Both the position numbers and the translations under genes were made by a program. Below are positions 19,201-28,572 of a DNA stretch of 64,000 bases, piece by piece. Numbering within the stretch: position 1 is the first letter of the stretch; each line of letters starts with the position of its first letter. This DNA is from an uncultured Aeriscardovia sp. (GTDB taxonomy: Bacteria; Actinomycetota; Actinomycetes; Actinomycetales; Bifidobacteriaceae), in the NCBI GenBank assembly GCA_903789525.1, contig CAIFER010000001.1, positions 1,170,063-1,234,062 on the forward strand, in the 5' to 3' direction. The notes below the pieces were generated by a model that saw nothing but the letters and a program-made list of their open reading frames with translations, was not told where the DNA came from and made no database searches.

Positions 19201-19434
19201 GGAGATGTCATTCTTCGTCTCTTTGAGCCGTTTGGCAAACATGCCGAAGGGACACTTCATCTTTGCGAGCAACTGCAATCGGCGACTGTTCGTGAGACAG
19301 GAACACTTGAGAATAATGAAATCCCTGCAGACCTTCCAGTGTGCCTGAGTACACGTGACAGTCAGCCGGCTAATGGTGCCCATCTGAGTTTCCAACCGTA
19401 TGAGATGGCAACCTTGCGCCTTCATCGGTGCTGA
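16207..19434 (+). CDS. GH38 alpha-mannosidase
   Basis: Second family 38 alpha-mannosidase, 1075 residues, no signal peptide. The canonical metal motif G281-H-A-H-I-D286 is followed by SAWLWP and ETRRKVGRTVSN. The nucleophile is D361 in WVESDGMLPSGES, and H564 in ELYLELHRGTLTSQ is the likely further zinc ligand. The C-terminal beta domains run to the end. It shares architecture with the gene at 2409 but is clearly diverged from it, so the two probably handle different mannose linkages. It lies 45 bases after lacI with its own GAAAGG ribosome site and is convergent with the GH125 gene (30-base gap). Confidence 0.94.
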   Translation: MFLKINQQLERCDRVIRQRVRPHIHRVIAPLEVSAFDIPGEPMPVPEFFDKVKNGTIDFHPFAIGSKWGTTWGTTWFRVHGRIPHGYPCAAPGDSIGHPCPLELILDLGWFDHSVGGHIEGMVYRSDGSVLKAVHPRNYWVRIMDSDGQPHLPMTDDGSFTVYLEAACNPLLLGVPPFIRTNLGEKATGRPDEQYVFRAANLTAYDQRFEDYWLDLQVVSSVMRELDPDSPRYWQMGKALQRSLNAYDEQDPASVVTARTELKDVLSRPANASALSVSAIGHAHIDSAWLWPVRETRRKVGRTVSNVLALMDEDPDFKYAMSSAQQYEWLEQTRPELFHRMLERIREGRFIPVGGMWVESDGMLPSGESLIRQISYGQRYFHSKLGVAAHGVWLPDSFGYSSAWPQIARRSGYSWFLTQKISWNDTTKFPHHSFMWEGLDGTQIFTHFPPADTYAAWMTAKELHYTEKNFRDKDLSTHVLMLFGYGDGGGGPTREMMGRLHRFHNLEGMPRVSIDTPDHFFETAHKEMVDNSRIISGSRASGVADEFDESEMPTWKGELYLELHRGTLTSQQEMKRLCREEESLLRTAEYLCSAAVLLVPHFQYPTARMDRLWKALLLNQFHDVLPGSGIAWVHREARQRYAADIANVRDLMKDVCSQLSRVQRQTDRSDTQRPMKISQFGPHAWEPVPISSKPASQHSWKLTKNADGTYLLRGGRLEVDVRADGTLSSIIDTHSHRQLVSHGLRFGTYELLKDEPTEYDAWNVDRDAFLRQVPITNGIIEEVRLLEGGRSVRIVSRETFSASSIRTVITINVDEPVIHYQAHVEWHEQERFLKVCFPIALSTRYAFYDTQYGTVTRPVRKNTSSEEAHYESCTHRFVRIADSSYGVSVVNNSTYGCDVTEIDADASRGRGEGTLVRTSLLSSPVFPDPKTDQGSHDFAWRIVADATPEATLEQATDLNAFPVEGIPRIAPLAQVWDSDDHVSRDIELDWVKMADDGSGDVILRLFEPFGKHAEGTLHLCEQLQSATVRETGTLENNEIPADLPVCLSTRDSQPANGAHLSFQPYEMATLRLHRC

Positions 19435-19464
19435 TTAGCACTACGCCTCAGAAAGGAGAGATCT

Positions 19465-20772
19465 TCAGCTACGGACTCGGATGCCGAGGATGTCCATAAC
19501 GAGCTCACAAAACAGCATGTTTGACCATGAGAACCATGGCCGCGTGAAATGTGTGGGGTCATTGGCATCGACGCTCTCATGCATGAGATGTGTGCCGGCA
19601 TCCAAGTCCACCAACTTGTCCAAAAGACGTTCTTTCTCACCGCTGTCGGTGGATGTTAATCCTTGCATTGACAGACCTAGCGGCCAAATCCAGCCGTCTG
19701 CTGAATGAGATGATCCCATTCCACTCGTCACACTGCCTGTATACCAGAACGGATTCTCGTCACTGAGCACTACGCGTCGGGTGGCGAGGTACGTGGGGTC
19801 ATCTTTGGTGCAGAAACCAAAATATGGAGCGCCAAGTAAATTCGGCCCATTAGGATCATCCATTACAGACGCATGTCCAAGACCGTCTACCTCGTATGCC
19901 CAAATCTGACTGCCATCGTGTGAGACTGTTAAGCCATGATCGCGTAAACCTGCAGAAATATGCGCTCGTAATGTTTGTGCCTGCACTGCTAATTGAGGGC
20001 AAGGAACAATCTGGGTGAAAATTTGCTCCAGATAACCAAGGATCGTGACGCAGAACATGTTGCTCGGAATGAGATAACTATATGCGCAGGCATCGTCGCT
20101 AGGTCTGAAACCAGACCATGCCATTCCGGTCACAGCGCACTGTGGACCTAGACCATTGCGAGAGAGGGTATCGAGTGATCGTTCTGTGACGCGGGTGAAA
20201 CGGTATGGAGAATTGTGGGCGTGATCACGTTCATGATCCCAGACGGTCATGATTGTACGAGCAGCCTTCTTAAAGTCCTCATCAAATTGAGTAGTCATAC
20301 CCGTGTTGCGCCATAAAAGCCATGCCAGCCATACTGGGTAGCACAGTGAGTCCATTTCATACTTGCGCTCCCAAATCCACGGACCCATCTCAGTCAAATC
20401 GTGATTCCAACATGCGCCATCGCCTTTTTCATTAAAAGCATTTGCATATGGGTCAATGAGAATGTCGCGTATTTGGCGGCGAACAAGACCGGCAATCATC
20501 GTTGCAATATCAGGATCGTGTCGCGCAATCACAAGATATGGGCGCATTTGTGCAGCTGAATCACGCAACCACATAGCAGGAATATCTCCGGTGAGGAGAA
20601 ATGTCTCATCTCCTCGACGACGAACAGTTGTCGTGAGTGTATTGGCAAAGCCAGCTTGGAAATCTGTCGCCCAGTTTGCATGCTTGCGACCACAGCGACG
20701 CACGATATCGGCCATGAAATCGGCAACAGATTCTGGGAGCTGATTGACTGCTGTCATGTGTGATTCAGACAT
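19465..20772 (-). CDS. GH125 exo-alpha-1,6-mannosidase
   Basis: Family 125 alpha-mannosidase, 435 residues, cytoplasmic. The family hallmark TGDIPAMWLRDSAAQ is at residues 61-75, followed by CWNHDLTEMGPWIWERKYEMDS and SGMGSSHSADGWIWPLGLSMQG near the C-terminus. Characterised members cleave alpha-1,6-linked mannose non-reductively, which completes the set needed for the trimannosyl core beside the two GH38 enzymes. The start overlaps the last eight bases of the ROK gene, so the two are transcribed and probably translated together. An in-frame ATG five codons in is an alternative. Confidence 0.94.
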   Translation of the reverse strand: MSESHMTAVNQLPESVADFMADIVRRCGRKHANWATDFQAGFANTLTTTVRRRGDETFLLTGDIPAMWLRDSAAQMRPYLVIARHDPDIATMIAGLVRRQIRDILIDPYANAFNEKGDGACWNHDLTEMGPWIWERKYEMDSLCYPVWLAWLLWRNTGMTTQFDEDFKKAARTIMTVWDHERDHAHNSPYRFTRVTERSLDTLSRNGLGPQCAVTGMAWSGFRPSDDACAYSYLIPSNMFCVTILGYLEQIFTQIVPCPQLAVQAQTLRAHISAGLRDHGLTVSHDGSQIWAYEVDGLGHASVMDDPNGPNLLGAPYFGFCTKDDPTYLATRRVVLSDENPFWYTGSVTSGMGSSHSADGWIWPLGLSMQGLTSTDSGEKERLLDKLVDLDAGTHLMHESVDANDPTHFTRPWFSWSNMLFCELVMDILGIRVRS

Positions 20773-21997
20773 GAGAATCTTCTTTCGTTGGGGATGATGG
20801 ATGAGTTTTCCATAAACGAGATTGCTTCCGCGGCAGACGGATCACATCTTGTAAGACTGAAATGCTCTCGCCGATGAGGGTGACATCACTGCCTAATTCG
20901 CAACGCCGAACAGTGATGGGGCGGTGGATGATGCGTTGCGATGCGAAGGAATTGATTGCTTCTGTGGCGCCGGTAACGAAGGAAGAATCGATGACATCCA
21001 GCGGTCCAAATACGGTGATCTCATCAATGTTGAGTAGGCTGGCCGGGTAAGCAAGGACTCTTCCCAGTTGACGTCCGGCTGCGTGGAGAATTGACTGTTT
21101 TTCGTGTGGTTGATGGGCAATTGCAGTGCGCAAACGTCCTGCAGCAATCAACGTCTCAAGGCACCCATGTTTTCCGCAATCACACAGAGGGCCATTCTGG
21201 TCAATGATGACATGACCGATTTCTCCTGCAGCGTGATCAGCACCAATCACAATTGAGTCATTGATAAGAATGGCGGCACCGACTCCACGGGTGATCTGCA
21301 CAAAGATCATGTTGGGAGTCGGGTCATCGAATAATCGGACAGCGAGTAGCGCGCTATTCGTGTCATTGTTAACAAAACACGGACATGCAAACCGGTGATG
21401 AAGTTGCTCGCCGAGATGTACGTGTGATAACCCTAAATGACTTGAGTCGATAATCGTCCCTTCTGAATCAATGATGCCTGGCGCTGCAACGCCAATCCCA
21501 AGAATATGACCTGATGCTGTGTGGATGAGTCGTTCGCACTCGTCTTCAATTGTGCGGACAGTGATGGTACTGGTACTTGGAATGGATTTTTCCGTGTGGA
21601 TGAGGATATGCCCAGCGATGTCAGTGATAGCACCGCGAATGAGCGATGGCTGAGAAAGATCAATACTGACTATATTCCAGTACGCACTATCAAGGCGGAG
21701 TAGCGTCCCGCGTTTACCTGGTCGTTTACCATTTTCGTGTCCAGTTTCGACGAGAAGGTGTGATGTCACCATGTCCGAGACGGCTTGTGACACTGAAACA
21801 CGCGATAAGTTAATACGACGGCTTATTTCTGCTCGCGAGAGTGATCGCGTGGGGAAAAGAAGATTCAGGATAGCAATGCAGTTATTCAGGCGAATCTCGG
21901 CTGGATGCGATTGGCTGGTCACTGTGGTGAAAAGAGGACGTAAGAATCCCGACGATCGGCCTTGCTGGTGTTGCTGCAGTTGCAGCTGCTGATCCAT
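20765..21997 (-). CDS. ROK-family transcriptional repressor
   Basis: NagC/XylR-type ROK regulator, 410 residues. A winged helix-turn-helix occupies about residues 35-95 (SRAEISRRINLSRVSVSQAV). The sugar-kinase-like fold follows, with GIGVAAPGII, HAAGEIGHV and the zinc-binding CDCGKHGCLE. The phosphate-binding DxGxT of true ROK kinases is absent (SIDLSQPSL in its place), so it is a regulator and not the missing GlcNAc kinase. AAGGAG lies eight bases before the ATG. It is divergent from nagB across a gap with the palindrome CTTAACAATTAAG; the likely signal is GlcNAc-6-phosphate or GlcNAc. Confidence 0.92.
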   Translation of the reverse strand: MDQQLQLQQHQQGRSSGFLRPLFTTVTSQSHPAEIRLNNCIAILNLLFPTRSLSRAEISRRINLSRVSVSQAVSDMVTSHLLVETGHENGKRPGKRGTLLRLDSAYWNIVSIDLSQPSLIRGAITDIAGHILIHTEKSIPSTSTITVRTIEDECERLIHTASGHILGIGVAAPGIIDSEGTIIDSSHLGLSHVHLGEQLHHRFACPCFVNNDTNSALLAVRLFDDPTPNMIFVQITRGVGAAILINDSIVIGADHAAGEIGHVIIDQNGPLCDCGKHGCLETLIAAGRLRTAIAHQPHEKQSILHAAGRQLGRVLAYPASLLNIDEITVFGPLDVIDSSFVTGATEAINSFASQRIIHRPITVRRCELGSDVTLIGESISVLQDVIRLPRKQSRLWKTHPSSPTKEDSHV

Positions 21998-22039
21998 ACC
22001 GTTTGCTCCTTACTGCGATATTGTCATAATCGAAAGTAG

Positions 22040-22052
22040 CTTAACAATTAAG
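22040..22052. promoter_or_regulatory. Operator candidate in the ROK-nagB gap
   Basis: CTTAACAATTAAG is an inverted repeat with CTTAA arms. The word CTTAACAA recurs at about 22138-22145, just downstream of the nagB promoter. The pair is well placed for the ROK repressor to control both directions. Confidence 0.45.
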
Positions 22053-22093
22053 TGTAGTGTATCGCGGCGCTTGATTCGGTGATTATCAATTGT

Positions 22094-22122
22094 TTGGCAT
22101 GTTGAAAGTAATTGTCTATAAT
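22094..22122 (+). promoter_or_regulatory. nagB promoter
   Basis: TTGGCA at 22094-22099 and TATAAT at 22117-22122 are separated by 17 bases, close to the sigma-70-type consensus. Transcription would start near 22129, and the second CTTAACAA word lies just downstream. Confidence 0.7.
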
Positions 22123-22182
22123 CATAATTGTAAGCTAACTTAACAAATATATATCGTTCTCAGAGTAGAAGGAAGGGCTGGT

Positions 22183-22995
22183 ATGGCAGAAGTCATCATT
22201 GTGAAAGATCAGCATCAGGCTGGGCGCATCTATGCTCGTGCTGTTGCAGATCTCATCAAACAGAAGCCAACGGCAGTGTTGGGCTTGGCCACGGGGTCTA
22301 GTCCTTTGGCCGCTTATGAAGAATTAGCTTCGATCATTTACACAGAACATATTGATGTATCGCATGTTCGTGGATTTGCGCTCGATGAATATATTGGTCT
22401 TCCTTTGAGCCATCCGCAGTCGTATCACAGCACGATTTGGAGGACTGTTGTTGAGCCTCTCGGACTTAATCCAGCCAATGTTCATGTTCCGGGAGACGCA
22501 TTGAATGGTGCTCCGTTGTCAGACGGCAGCAAAGTGGCTCATGCGGGTGAAAAGTACGATCAAGCTATTGCTGCAGCTGGCGGAGTGGATGTGCAAATCC
22601 TTGGAATTGGCACAGATGGGCACGTTGGCTTTAATGAGCCAGGATCGTCACTCGCTTCAGGCACTCGTATTAAGACGTTGGCAGAGCAGACACGAAATGA
22701 CAATGCTCGCTTCTTCAATGGTGATGTCTCTCAAGTTCCAACACATTGCATCACACAAGGAATTGGAACCATTCTGAAAGCACGTCATCTTGTCCTCCTA
22801 GCGTTTGGTGAGGCGAAGGCTGAAGCTGTTGCTGAAACGGTAGAAGGCGGTGTATCGGCATTCTGCCCAGCGTCAGCGCTTCAGTTGCATCCGCATGCAA
22901 CGGTGATTGTGGATGAGCAAGCAGCTTCGCGTCTGCGCAATAAGGATTACTATCGCTGGGCATACGCGCACAAGCCAGTATGGCAGAGCATTTAA
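22183..22995 (+). CDS. nagB: Glucosamine-6-phosphate deaminase
   Basis: Converts glucosamine-6-phosphate to fructose-6-phosphate and ammonia, 270 residues, the usual length. Visible motifs are LGLATGSSPLAAYEEL (phosphate binding), FALDEYIGLP, the catalytic loop with GIGTDGHVGFNEPGSS and THCITQGIGTIL. GGAAGG precedes the start. It opens the nagB-nagA-GH20 operon and feeds GlcNAc from N-glycans into the fructose-6-phosphate phosphoketolase route expected in bifidobacteria. Confidence 0.97.
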   Translation: MAEVIIVKDQHQAGRIYARAVADLIKQKPTAVLGLATGSSPLAAYEELASIIYTEHIDVSHVRGFALDEYIGLPLSHPQSYHSTIWRTVVEPLGLNPANVHVPGDALNGAPLSDGSKVAHAGEKYDQAIAAAGGVDVQILGIGTDGHVGFNEPGSSLASGTRIKTLAEQTRNDNARFFNGDVSQVPTHCITQGIGTILKARHLVLLAFGEAKAEAVAETVEGGVSAFCPASALQLHPHATVIVDEQAASRLRNKDYYRWAYAHKPVWQSI

Positions 22996-23027
22996 AGAGT
23001 ATGTAAAGAGTGTGGGGGAGGATTGTG

Positions 23028-24413
23028 ATGACCAGTTTGCCACAATTTGCAGATCGTATTCATTCCATTTCCCAAACGTTGGAGTCACCGGCACATCCTT
23101 TTGCGGTGCGCAATGCGACGAAGATTGATGCGACGGGTGTCATTCACGGTTTTTGGATGGTTGCTGATGCAGATGGAGTAATCTTTGCCGATGGCGTTGA
23201 CGACACGTCTGCGGGAACAGATGCTGTGGAGCTTGGTGGATTTGCAGAATCCGTGGATGGATCCATCGAAGAACGTGGCGGCGATCATAGTGCTGCCACT
23301 GACATCACTGAACACAGTTCTCCCCAGCAAGAGTCAGCTTTTAATCGCGCATGTGCTGCGGTTGGTTTGAATCCTGCTGATGCTTTCGATGCGCACGGTT
23401 TCCTTGTTGTTCCGGGTTATATCGATATTCATGCGCATGGTGGTTGGGGTGCCAGCTTTGATGATGGGCCTGACGGAATCGATACTGCACGTGCAGCTCA
23501 CGCATGGCATGGGACGACACGTCAGGTGTGCTCGTTGATCACCAATCCACTGGATGTGATGTGCCGCAATATCAAGGCTGTGCGAGACAAGATGGTCAAT
23601 CGACCAGATATCCTCGGTTCTCACCTTGAAGGACCGTTCTTGGCGCTGTCTCGTAAAGGTGCGCACGATCCACAATGTTTGCGAGATCCTGACCCACAAT
23701 CGGTTGCTCGTCTGATTGATGCCGGACAAGGGACAATTCGTCAAATTACGCTTGCTCCAGAGCGTATGGGTGGATTAGCAGCTGTTCGCTCTCTTGCTCA
23801 ACACGGCATCATTCCGGCTGTCGGTCATACAGATTGCGATTATTCGACTGCACGAGCTGCATTCAATGCAGGAGCGCGAATTCTTACACATCTGTTTGAT
23901 GCAATGAATGGTCTTCATCATCGCAATCCAGGTCCGATTCCTGCTGCTATCGAGGATCCACGTGTGACGCTTGAACTCATCAACGATGGATTTCATGTGA
24001 GAAATCCGATGGTCCGCTTTGGCTTTTCGCAAGCTCCTCATCGCATAGCACTCATGACAGATGCAATGGCAGCAACAGGATGCCCAGATGGCCGTTATAA
24101 ACTCGGTGAACTCGATGTACGTGTCGAGGATGGTCACGCCCGCCTTGTCAGTAATGGCGCAATCGCGGCATCAACGCTCGTTCTGGAGAAATCAGTGCAG
24201 CGTATTGTGCTTACCCTTGGTATTTCACCAGTACTTGCGGTGGAAGCGGCAACACTCACGCCAGCACGAGCTTTAGGGCTCGATAGGCCTAATCATGTAA
24301 CAGATCATCCGTTGGGATTGTTGCAACCTGGGTATGCTGCTGATGCGCTCATCCTTGATCCCGCAACATGGGATGTCCGTCACGTGTGGTGCGAGGGTCG
24401 CCATATTCGGTAG
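23028..24413 (+). CDS. nagA: N-acetylglucosamine-6-phosphate deacetylase
   Basis: Amidohydrolase of 461 residues that deacetylates GlcNAc-6-phosphate for NagB. Metal and active-site motifs are GYIDIHAHGGWG, SHLEGPFL, VGHTDCDY, HLFDAMNGLHHRNPG and the catalytic Asp in MTDAMAATG. ATG 23028 is chosen because GGGGGAGG lies before it; a GTG at 23010 sits inside that ribosome site. It is longer than the usual 380-400 residues because of an acidic Asp/Glu/Ser-rich insert between about residues 45 and 100. It lies 32 bases after nagB. Confidence 0.96.
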   Translation: MTSLPQFADRIHSISQTLESPAHPFAVRNATKIDATGVIHGFWMVADADGVIFADGVDDTSAGTDAVELGGFAESVDGSIEERGGDHSAATDITEHSSPQQESAFNRACAAVGLNPADAFDAHGFLVVPGYIDIHAHGGWGASFDDGPDGIDTARAAHAWHGTTRQVCSLITNPLDVMCRNIKAVRDKMVNRPDILGSHLEGPFLALSRKGAHDPQCLRDPDPQSVARLIDAGQGTIRQITLAPERMGGLAAVRSLAQHGIIPAVGHTDCDYSTARAAFNAGARILTHLFDAMNGLHHRNPGPIPAAIEDPRVTLELINDGFHVRNPMVRFGFSQAPHRIALMTDAMAATGCPDGRYKLGELDVRVEDGHARLVSNGAIAASTLVLEKSVQRIVLTLGISPVLAVEAATLTPARALGLDRPNHVTDHPLGLLQPGYAADALILDPATWDVRHVWCEGRHIR

Positions 24414-24446
24414 TCAATCATTGCTGTAACTCAAGGCACATGAAAA

Positions 24447-26441
24447 ATGATCGATATCCAGCAATTGCCTCTGATTCCTTGGCCTCACACCATTCAATAT
24501 GACGGCGGTACTGTTGCACTGGGAACAGGAATCATTGTCGACGAATTCACAAGTCGTTCGCATAGCTCACATACCAGTGATGCCAGTGCAAAAAGTCGTT
24601 GTGTGATTCTCTTAATGCAAGAGATTGTAAAGACGATTCGTACTGCGACAGGATTGCGTTGGCATACAGCTGTCCGGTCACACATGCTCGATTTCCCGCA
24701 TGAGTCAACGATTGTATTGGCATACAATCCTGCGCTTGCTCCACGCTCAACGCGAGTGAATGTTTCACGTGAAACACGTGTAGAAGCATCTGATCTCGAG
24801 GGCTTGCGCTCGGGTGTACAAACGCTACGGCAGTTAATTCAAGCATGTGGGTGTGTACTTCCACAGGTACATATCGCAGATCATCCTGATTATGCACAAC
24901 GTGGGTATTTGCTCGATACTACTCGTGGACGTGTGCCGAGGTTGACATGGTTACAGCACTGGGCTGACGAACTTGAACTCCACAAGTACACAAACCTGGA
25001 ACTGTACATAGAAGATTCGTTTGCTTTCACGGGAATGAAATCAGTATGGGCTGGAACAGATCCCCTCACGGCTGATGAGATTATTTCCTTTGACCAGTAT
25101 TGTGCCGATCGTGGTATTGAGTTGATTCCATGTGTGGCAACGTTTGGGCATCTCTATTCGATTTTGCGAGCAGAACCATTCCGGCAGTTAGGTGAATTCC
25201 CAGAAGATGCGGATCGACCATTCAGTTTTATTGAGCGGCAGGAGCATCACACGCTCAATATCACAGCAGATGGTGCTTTTCATCTCTCGCAACGGCTGAT
25301 TGACGATATTCTTCCACTTTTCCGGTCACGTAAATTCAATATCTGCGGCGATGAAACGTTTGATCTTGGGAAGGGACGTTCTGCATCGTACGCGCACACC
25401 GTTGGAATTCAGCAAATGTACGCGGATTATGTCAATCGTCTTTGCCGATACGTGCGCGAAAAAGATCACAAACCACTCATGTGGGGTGACATCGTCCTCC
25501 AACATCCTGAAATCGTATCTCAGTTGACCGAGCACCCACTTTTCCTGAATTGGCAATACTCGCCGGATGTTACTGAGCAAACAGTGCAGCAGCTTACTCA
25601 AGCAGGTGCGCGGCAGTGGGTGTGCGCAGCAACCCATGCGTGGAATTCTCTTCTTCCGTCATGTTCGCGTGCATGGAGCAATATCAGTCGTCTTGCACAT
25701 GCAGGAATCAACAATGGGGCAGAAGGATTCGTCGTCACTGACTGGGGTGACTTTGGGCATATTAATGATCCACGAATGAGTGAACCGGCACTGTTGATGG
25801 GAGCAGAATGTGCGTGGAATGCCCGGAAAGAAACAGATCATGAACAGCTTCTTGCCCGTATTGACCGCACTCTTTTCCATAGTCACAGCGCTGTTCTGAC
25901 GGAGATCGAACGTATTACGTCGTCTCAGAGCGATTTTACGTGGGCAAATGCTGTGTACTTCACAGAGCTTGAGGGCAAACGTGGGCAACTCAACGACGAT
26001 GTTGCACGCAGCATATCCGGGGTTGCTCCCGCATTCCGTGAGATAGCGCAAGCATCATCGGTTCAAGAAGCACAAAATCTTTATCTCTTGGCTCTTCAAA
26101 CTGTGACTTCAGCGCGTCATGTATATGCACATAACTCGTGCCGGGAAACGATGGAACAAGCAGTTGCAGAAGGTCAGCTTGACCACAATATGGCTCATGC
26201 TCTCCTTGTAGCGGCATGGGGCCAGGATCTACTGAACGATTACTTCCGGCTGCTGGTGCATTCACCGCATTCTCAAGATGGAAAATTGCAGAAATCTCAA
26301 TCTGAAGTTACTGCACTTGTGGCTCAGATGAATCGATGGTATGAGGAATATCGATCGGTGTGGCTGACGTCGAGCCGACCATCCCAGCTTTTCAGGATTC
26401 ATGATGTTATACGTATGCTGATCAAGATTGCGATGCAGTAA
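24447..26441 (+). CDS. GH20 beta-N-acetylhexosaminidase
   Basis: Cytoplasmic family 20 enzyme, 664 residues, expected to remove beta-linked GlcNAc from complex-type antennae or other glycans. An N-terminal GH20b-like domain (to about 150) precedes the barrel, which starts QRGYLLDTTRGRVPRL. The catalytic pair is D302-E303 in FNICGDETFDLG. A long helical C-terminal part (about 450-664) resembles that of GH20 enzymes that act inside the cell. The ribosome site is weak (AAGG at long spacing), so coupling to nagA 33 bases upstream is likely. It ends the operon. Confidence 0.9.
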   Translation: MIDIQQLPLIPWPHTIQYDGGTVALGTGIIVDEFTSRSHSSHTSDASAKSRCVILLMQEIVKTIRTATGLRWHTAVRSHMLDFPHESTIVLAYNPALAPRSTRVNVSRETRVEASDLEGLRSGVQTLRQLIQACGCVLPQVHIADHPDYAQRGYLLDTTRGRVPRLTWLQHWADELELHKYTNLELYIEDSFAFTGMKSVWAGTDPLTADEIISFDQYCADRGIELIPCVATFGHLYSILRAEPFRQLGEFPEDADRPFSFIERQEHHTLNITADGAFHLSQRLIDDILPLFRSRKFNICGDETFDLGKGRSASYAHTVGIQQMYADYVNRLCRYVREKDHKPLMWGDIVLQHPEIVSQLTEHPLFLNWQYSPDVTEQTVQQLTQAGARQWVCAATHAWNSLLPSCSRAWSNISRLAHAGINNGAEGFVVTDWGDFGHINDPRMSEPALLMGAECAWNARKETDHEQLLARIDRTLFHSHSAVLTEIERITSSQSDFTWANAVYFTELEGKRGQLNDDVARSISGVAPAFREIAQASSVQEAQNLYLLALQTVTSARHVYAHNSCRETMEQAVAEGQLDHNMAHALLVAAWGQDLLNDYFRLLVHSPHSQDGKLQKSQSEVTALVAQMNRWYEEYRSVWLTSSRPSQLFRIHDVIRMLIKIAMQ

Positions 26442-26741
26442 TACATATCTGATGTCGAACTGAAGTAATTCTTCGGTATTCCAACCAATACAGAAGGATT
26501 ACGGCTCTTCGTGGTACTGGACCTCCTCAGCATGCCTGGTTTATAGCAGATTCTTCATCATAGTGGCGGAAAGCTTCTTTATTCTCGCAGGTGAGGGAGT
26601 TGAAGAAATGCGCATTTATAAGAGCGCATCAGCATGATATAGTTAAACAGTTTAATTTATTGATTAACTGTTATAGACACCTAGTCAGAATTTGCAGAAG
26701 TTTGTAGAGGATGAAAAGGCTATAGCGGAGAGGAGACTTCT
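26442..26741. other. Intergenic region with nested palindrome
   Basis: No gene is seen in these 300 bases. TTAAACAGTTTAA (26643-26655) is a near-perfect palindrome, and its core AACAGTT is inverted again as AACTGTT at 26666-26672. The structure lies 70-100 bases before the pilus locus and resembles the operator-like words at 12976 and 22040. It may be the control region of the pilus genes. Confidence 0.4.
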
Positions 26742-28502
26742 GTGTCCGTTATGGCTAGGCATGCGAGGCACCTTATCCTCTCTGTTTTGCTCATTCTGAT
26801 GATCGCCGTCGGGATGGTTTCGGTCGTTCTGCCTGTGAATGCAAGTCCATCTTCCGGCACGCATCAACCGCCGGTCCCTGCTGATCCAGCAACGATGGCA
26901 ACGGGTGTTCATCCAACCTTCGCTTATAGTCCTGAGGAATGCGGTCATCTTCTTGTTGAGAACGATTCAACGGATCAAACGGATGCGTTGAAGAATTCAT
27001 GTTATGGCGTGAATCTCACGATGGGTCCTTTTGCGTTCCCAAAGAATCTAGATCCAAATCAGACGCCTCATAACTATATGGCGCATTATTATCACTTCTT
27101 CTCAACACAGGAACTGTATTACTGCGACGCAAGCGGTGCGGCGATGACGCGTCGTCCTCAAGATGCTGGTAATTATCATCTTTGCATCAATGCTTACGGA
27201 AGCAGAAACATTTAAAACGGCGTGAACATGTACCGCAAGCTGGATCCGCCAGCTGGTCACCCGTCATGGGAAAACACCGCATGGGAAAAGTGGATCACAG
27301 TTAACGACAATGACGAGACCCACTTCTGGGATTTCAATGGAACAGAGTCGACATACAACACTGAAACGCCTGATTTGACCGGCGTGAGGTTTCCAAAGGT
27401 ATGGACGATTTTTCAGAACCCAGTTACTGCAACTCTTACTGGAACGTCTGCAGTTCCGTTTGTTGCGGATACGGCGCTGTCGTTGGATGTGGCACAGTAC
27501 ACGTTGTCACTCACGGTTAATGACAGTGCCGTCAACAGTCGCTTGCGTCCATTCTTAGCCACCCCTGCACAGAGCCTGGGAACAACATTGCCTCTTGAGC
27601 CAGGTGATCTTGAGCCCGCTCCTGTCAATACAACTACCAATCCGGGGACGGACATCACTTCCGCTGGCGATACCAGTAGCCTGAATTTGGGAACTATGAC
27701 GGGTGGGTACACTGCCAATAAGCGATATGCGGTGCAACTGTCGGATCAAGGCAAGAGGCATCTCAACGGTTATCTTGCCACTGTTTTTAAACGTAGTGAT
27801 AACCAGACTGTTGGCCCAACCGTTCCAGCTAATTATGCACTCACCGATAACAACGCAACTGCTACCGTCACTGTTCTTGCGCCTGTCAGCCTGAACTATG
27901 ATCAGAATGCAACAGATGCCACCGGAACGGTGAGCTCATCAACAAGTCTTGCCGGGAATCCTATAGCAGTGACTCGCGAGCAATACGCACGCACTGGCTA
28001 TACGTTCACCGGATGGAACACAAAGGCTAACGGAACTGGCACCGCTTATTCGGCTGGCGGAAGCCTCACCATTACCTCGCCCACCAAAAGTGTCACACTC
28101 TACGCGCAGTGGTCTGCACATCACTACACTGTCCAGTTCGACAAGAACTCCACTGATGCCACCGGTACGATGGCAGATCAGACGTTCGAGTATGGCACGT
28201 CACAGAGGCTGACAGCGAACGGATTTACCCGTGCCGGCTATATTTTCACCGGATGGAATACGAAGGCAGACGGGACAGGTACCTCTTACGCCGACCAGCA
28301 GGAAGTCGCAAACCTGACATCTGATGCCGATGGGACTGTTACGCTCTATGCGCAGTGGGCGCCGGAGATTTCTCGTGCGAGTTTGCCGAAGACAGGTCAA
28401 CAGCTGCCCTTCCCTGTCATTCCGATTGTGGCAGGGGCTCTTGTGTTTCTCTCCTTCGCGGCCATTGTTCTCTGGCGGAAGCTGAGTAGAGCAGAGTACT
28501 AA
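26742..28502 (+). pseudogene. LPXTG surface adhesin, interrupted by an in-frame stop
   Basis: One continuous reading frame of about 586 codons is cut by a TAA at 27213-27215 (…AYGSRNI stop NGVNMYRKL…); the frame is the same on both sides and nothing else is missing. It begins at GTG 26742, six bases after GAGAGGAG, with a signal peptide (ILSVLLILMIAVGMVSVVLPVNAS). The second part has two InlB B-repeat (Listeria-Bacteroides) units, each with the motif FTGWNTKA…GT…VTLYAQW, and a C-terminal sorting signal LPKTG, hydrophobic helix and basic tail. It is the first gene of a pilus-type locus, so it may have been the tip or an accessory adhesin. As written, only a secreted 157-residue fragment would be made. 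Confidence 0.8.
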
Positions 28503-28572
28503 CGCCAAGAATGAGCTGACAGATATATCAATTTTTCATAATTGTCCAACGAACAACAAGTAAGGATTAATA

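Noticed and set aside
20765..21997. ROK protein as the GlcNAc or mannose kinase
   Set aside because: It has an N-terminal winged helix and lacks the DxGxT phosphate loop.
27213..27215. Phase variation or programmed readthrough at the adhesin stop
   Set aside because: No repeat tract or slippery site surrounds the TAA, and the neighbouring pilus genes are also broken, so decay or error is simpler.
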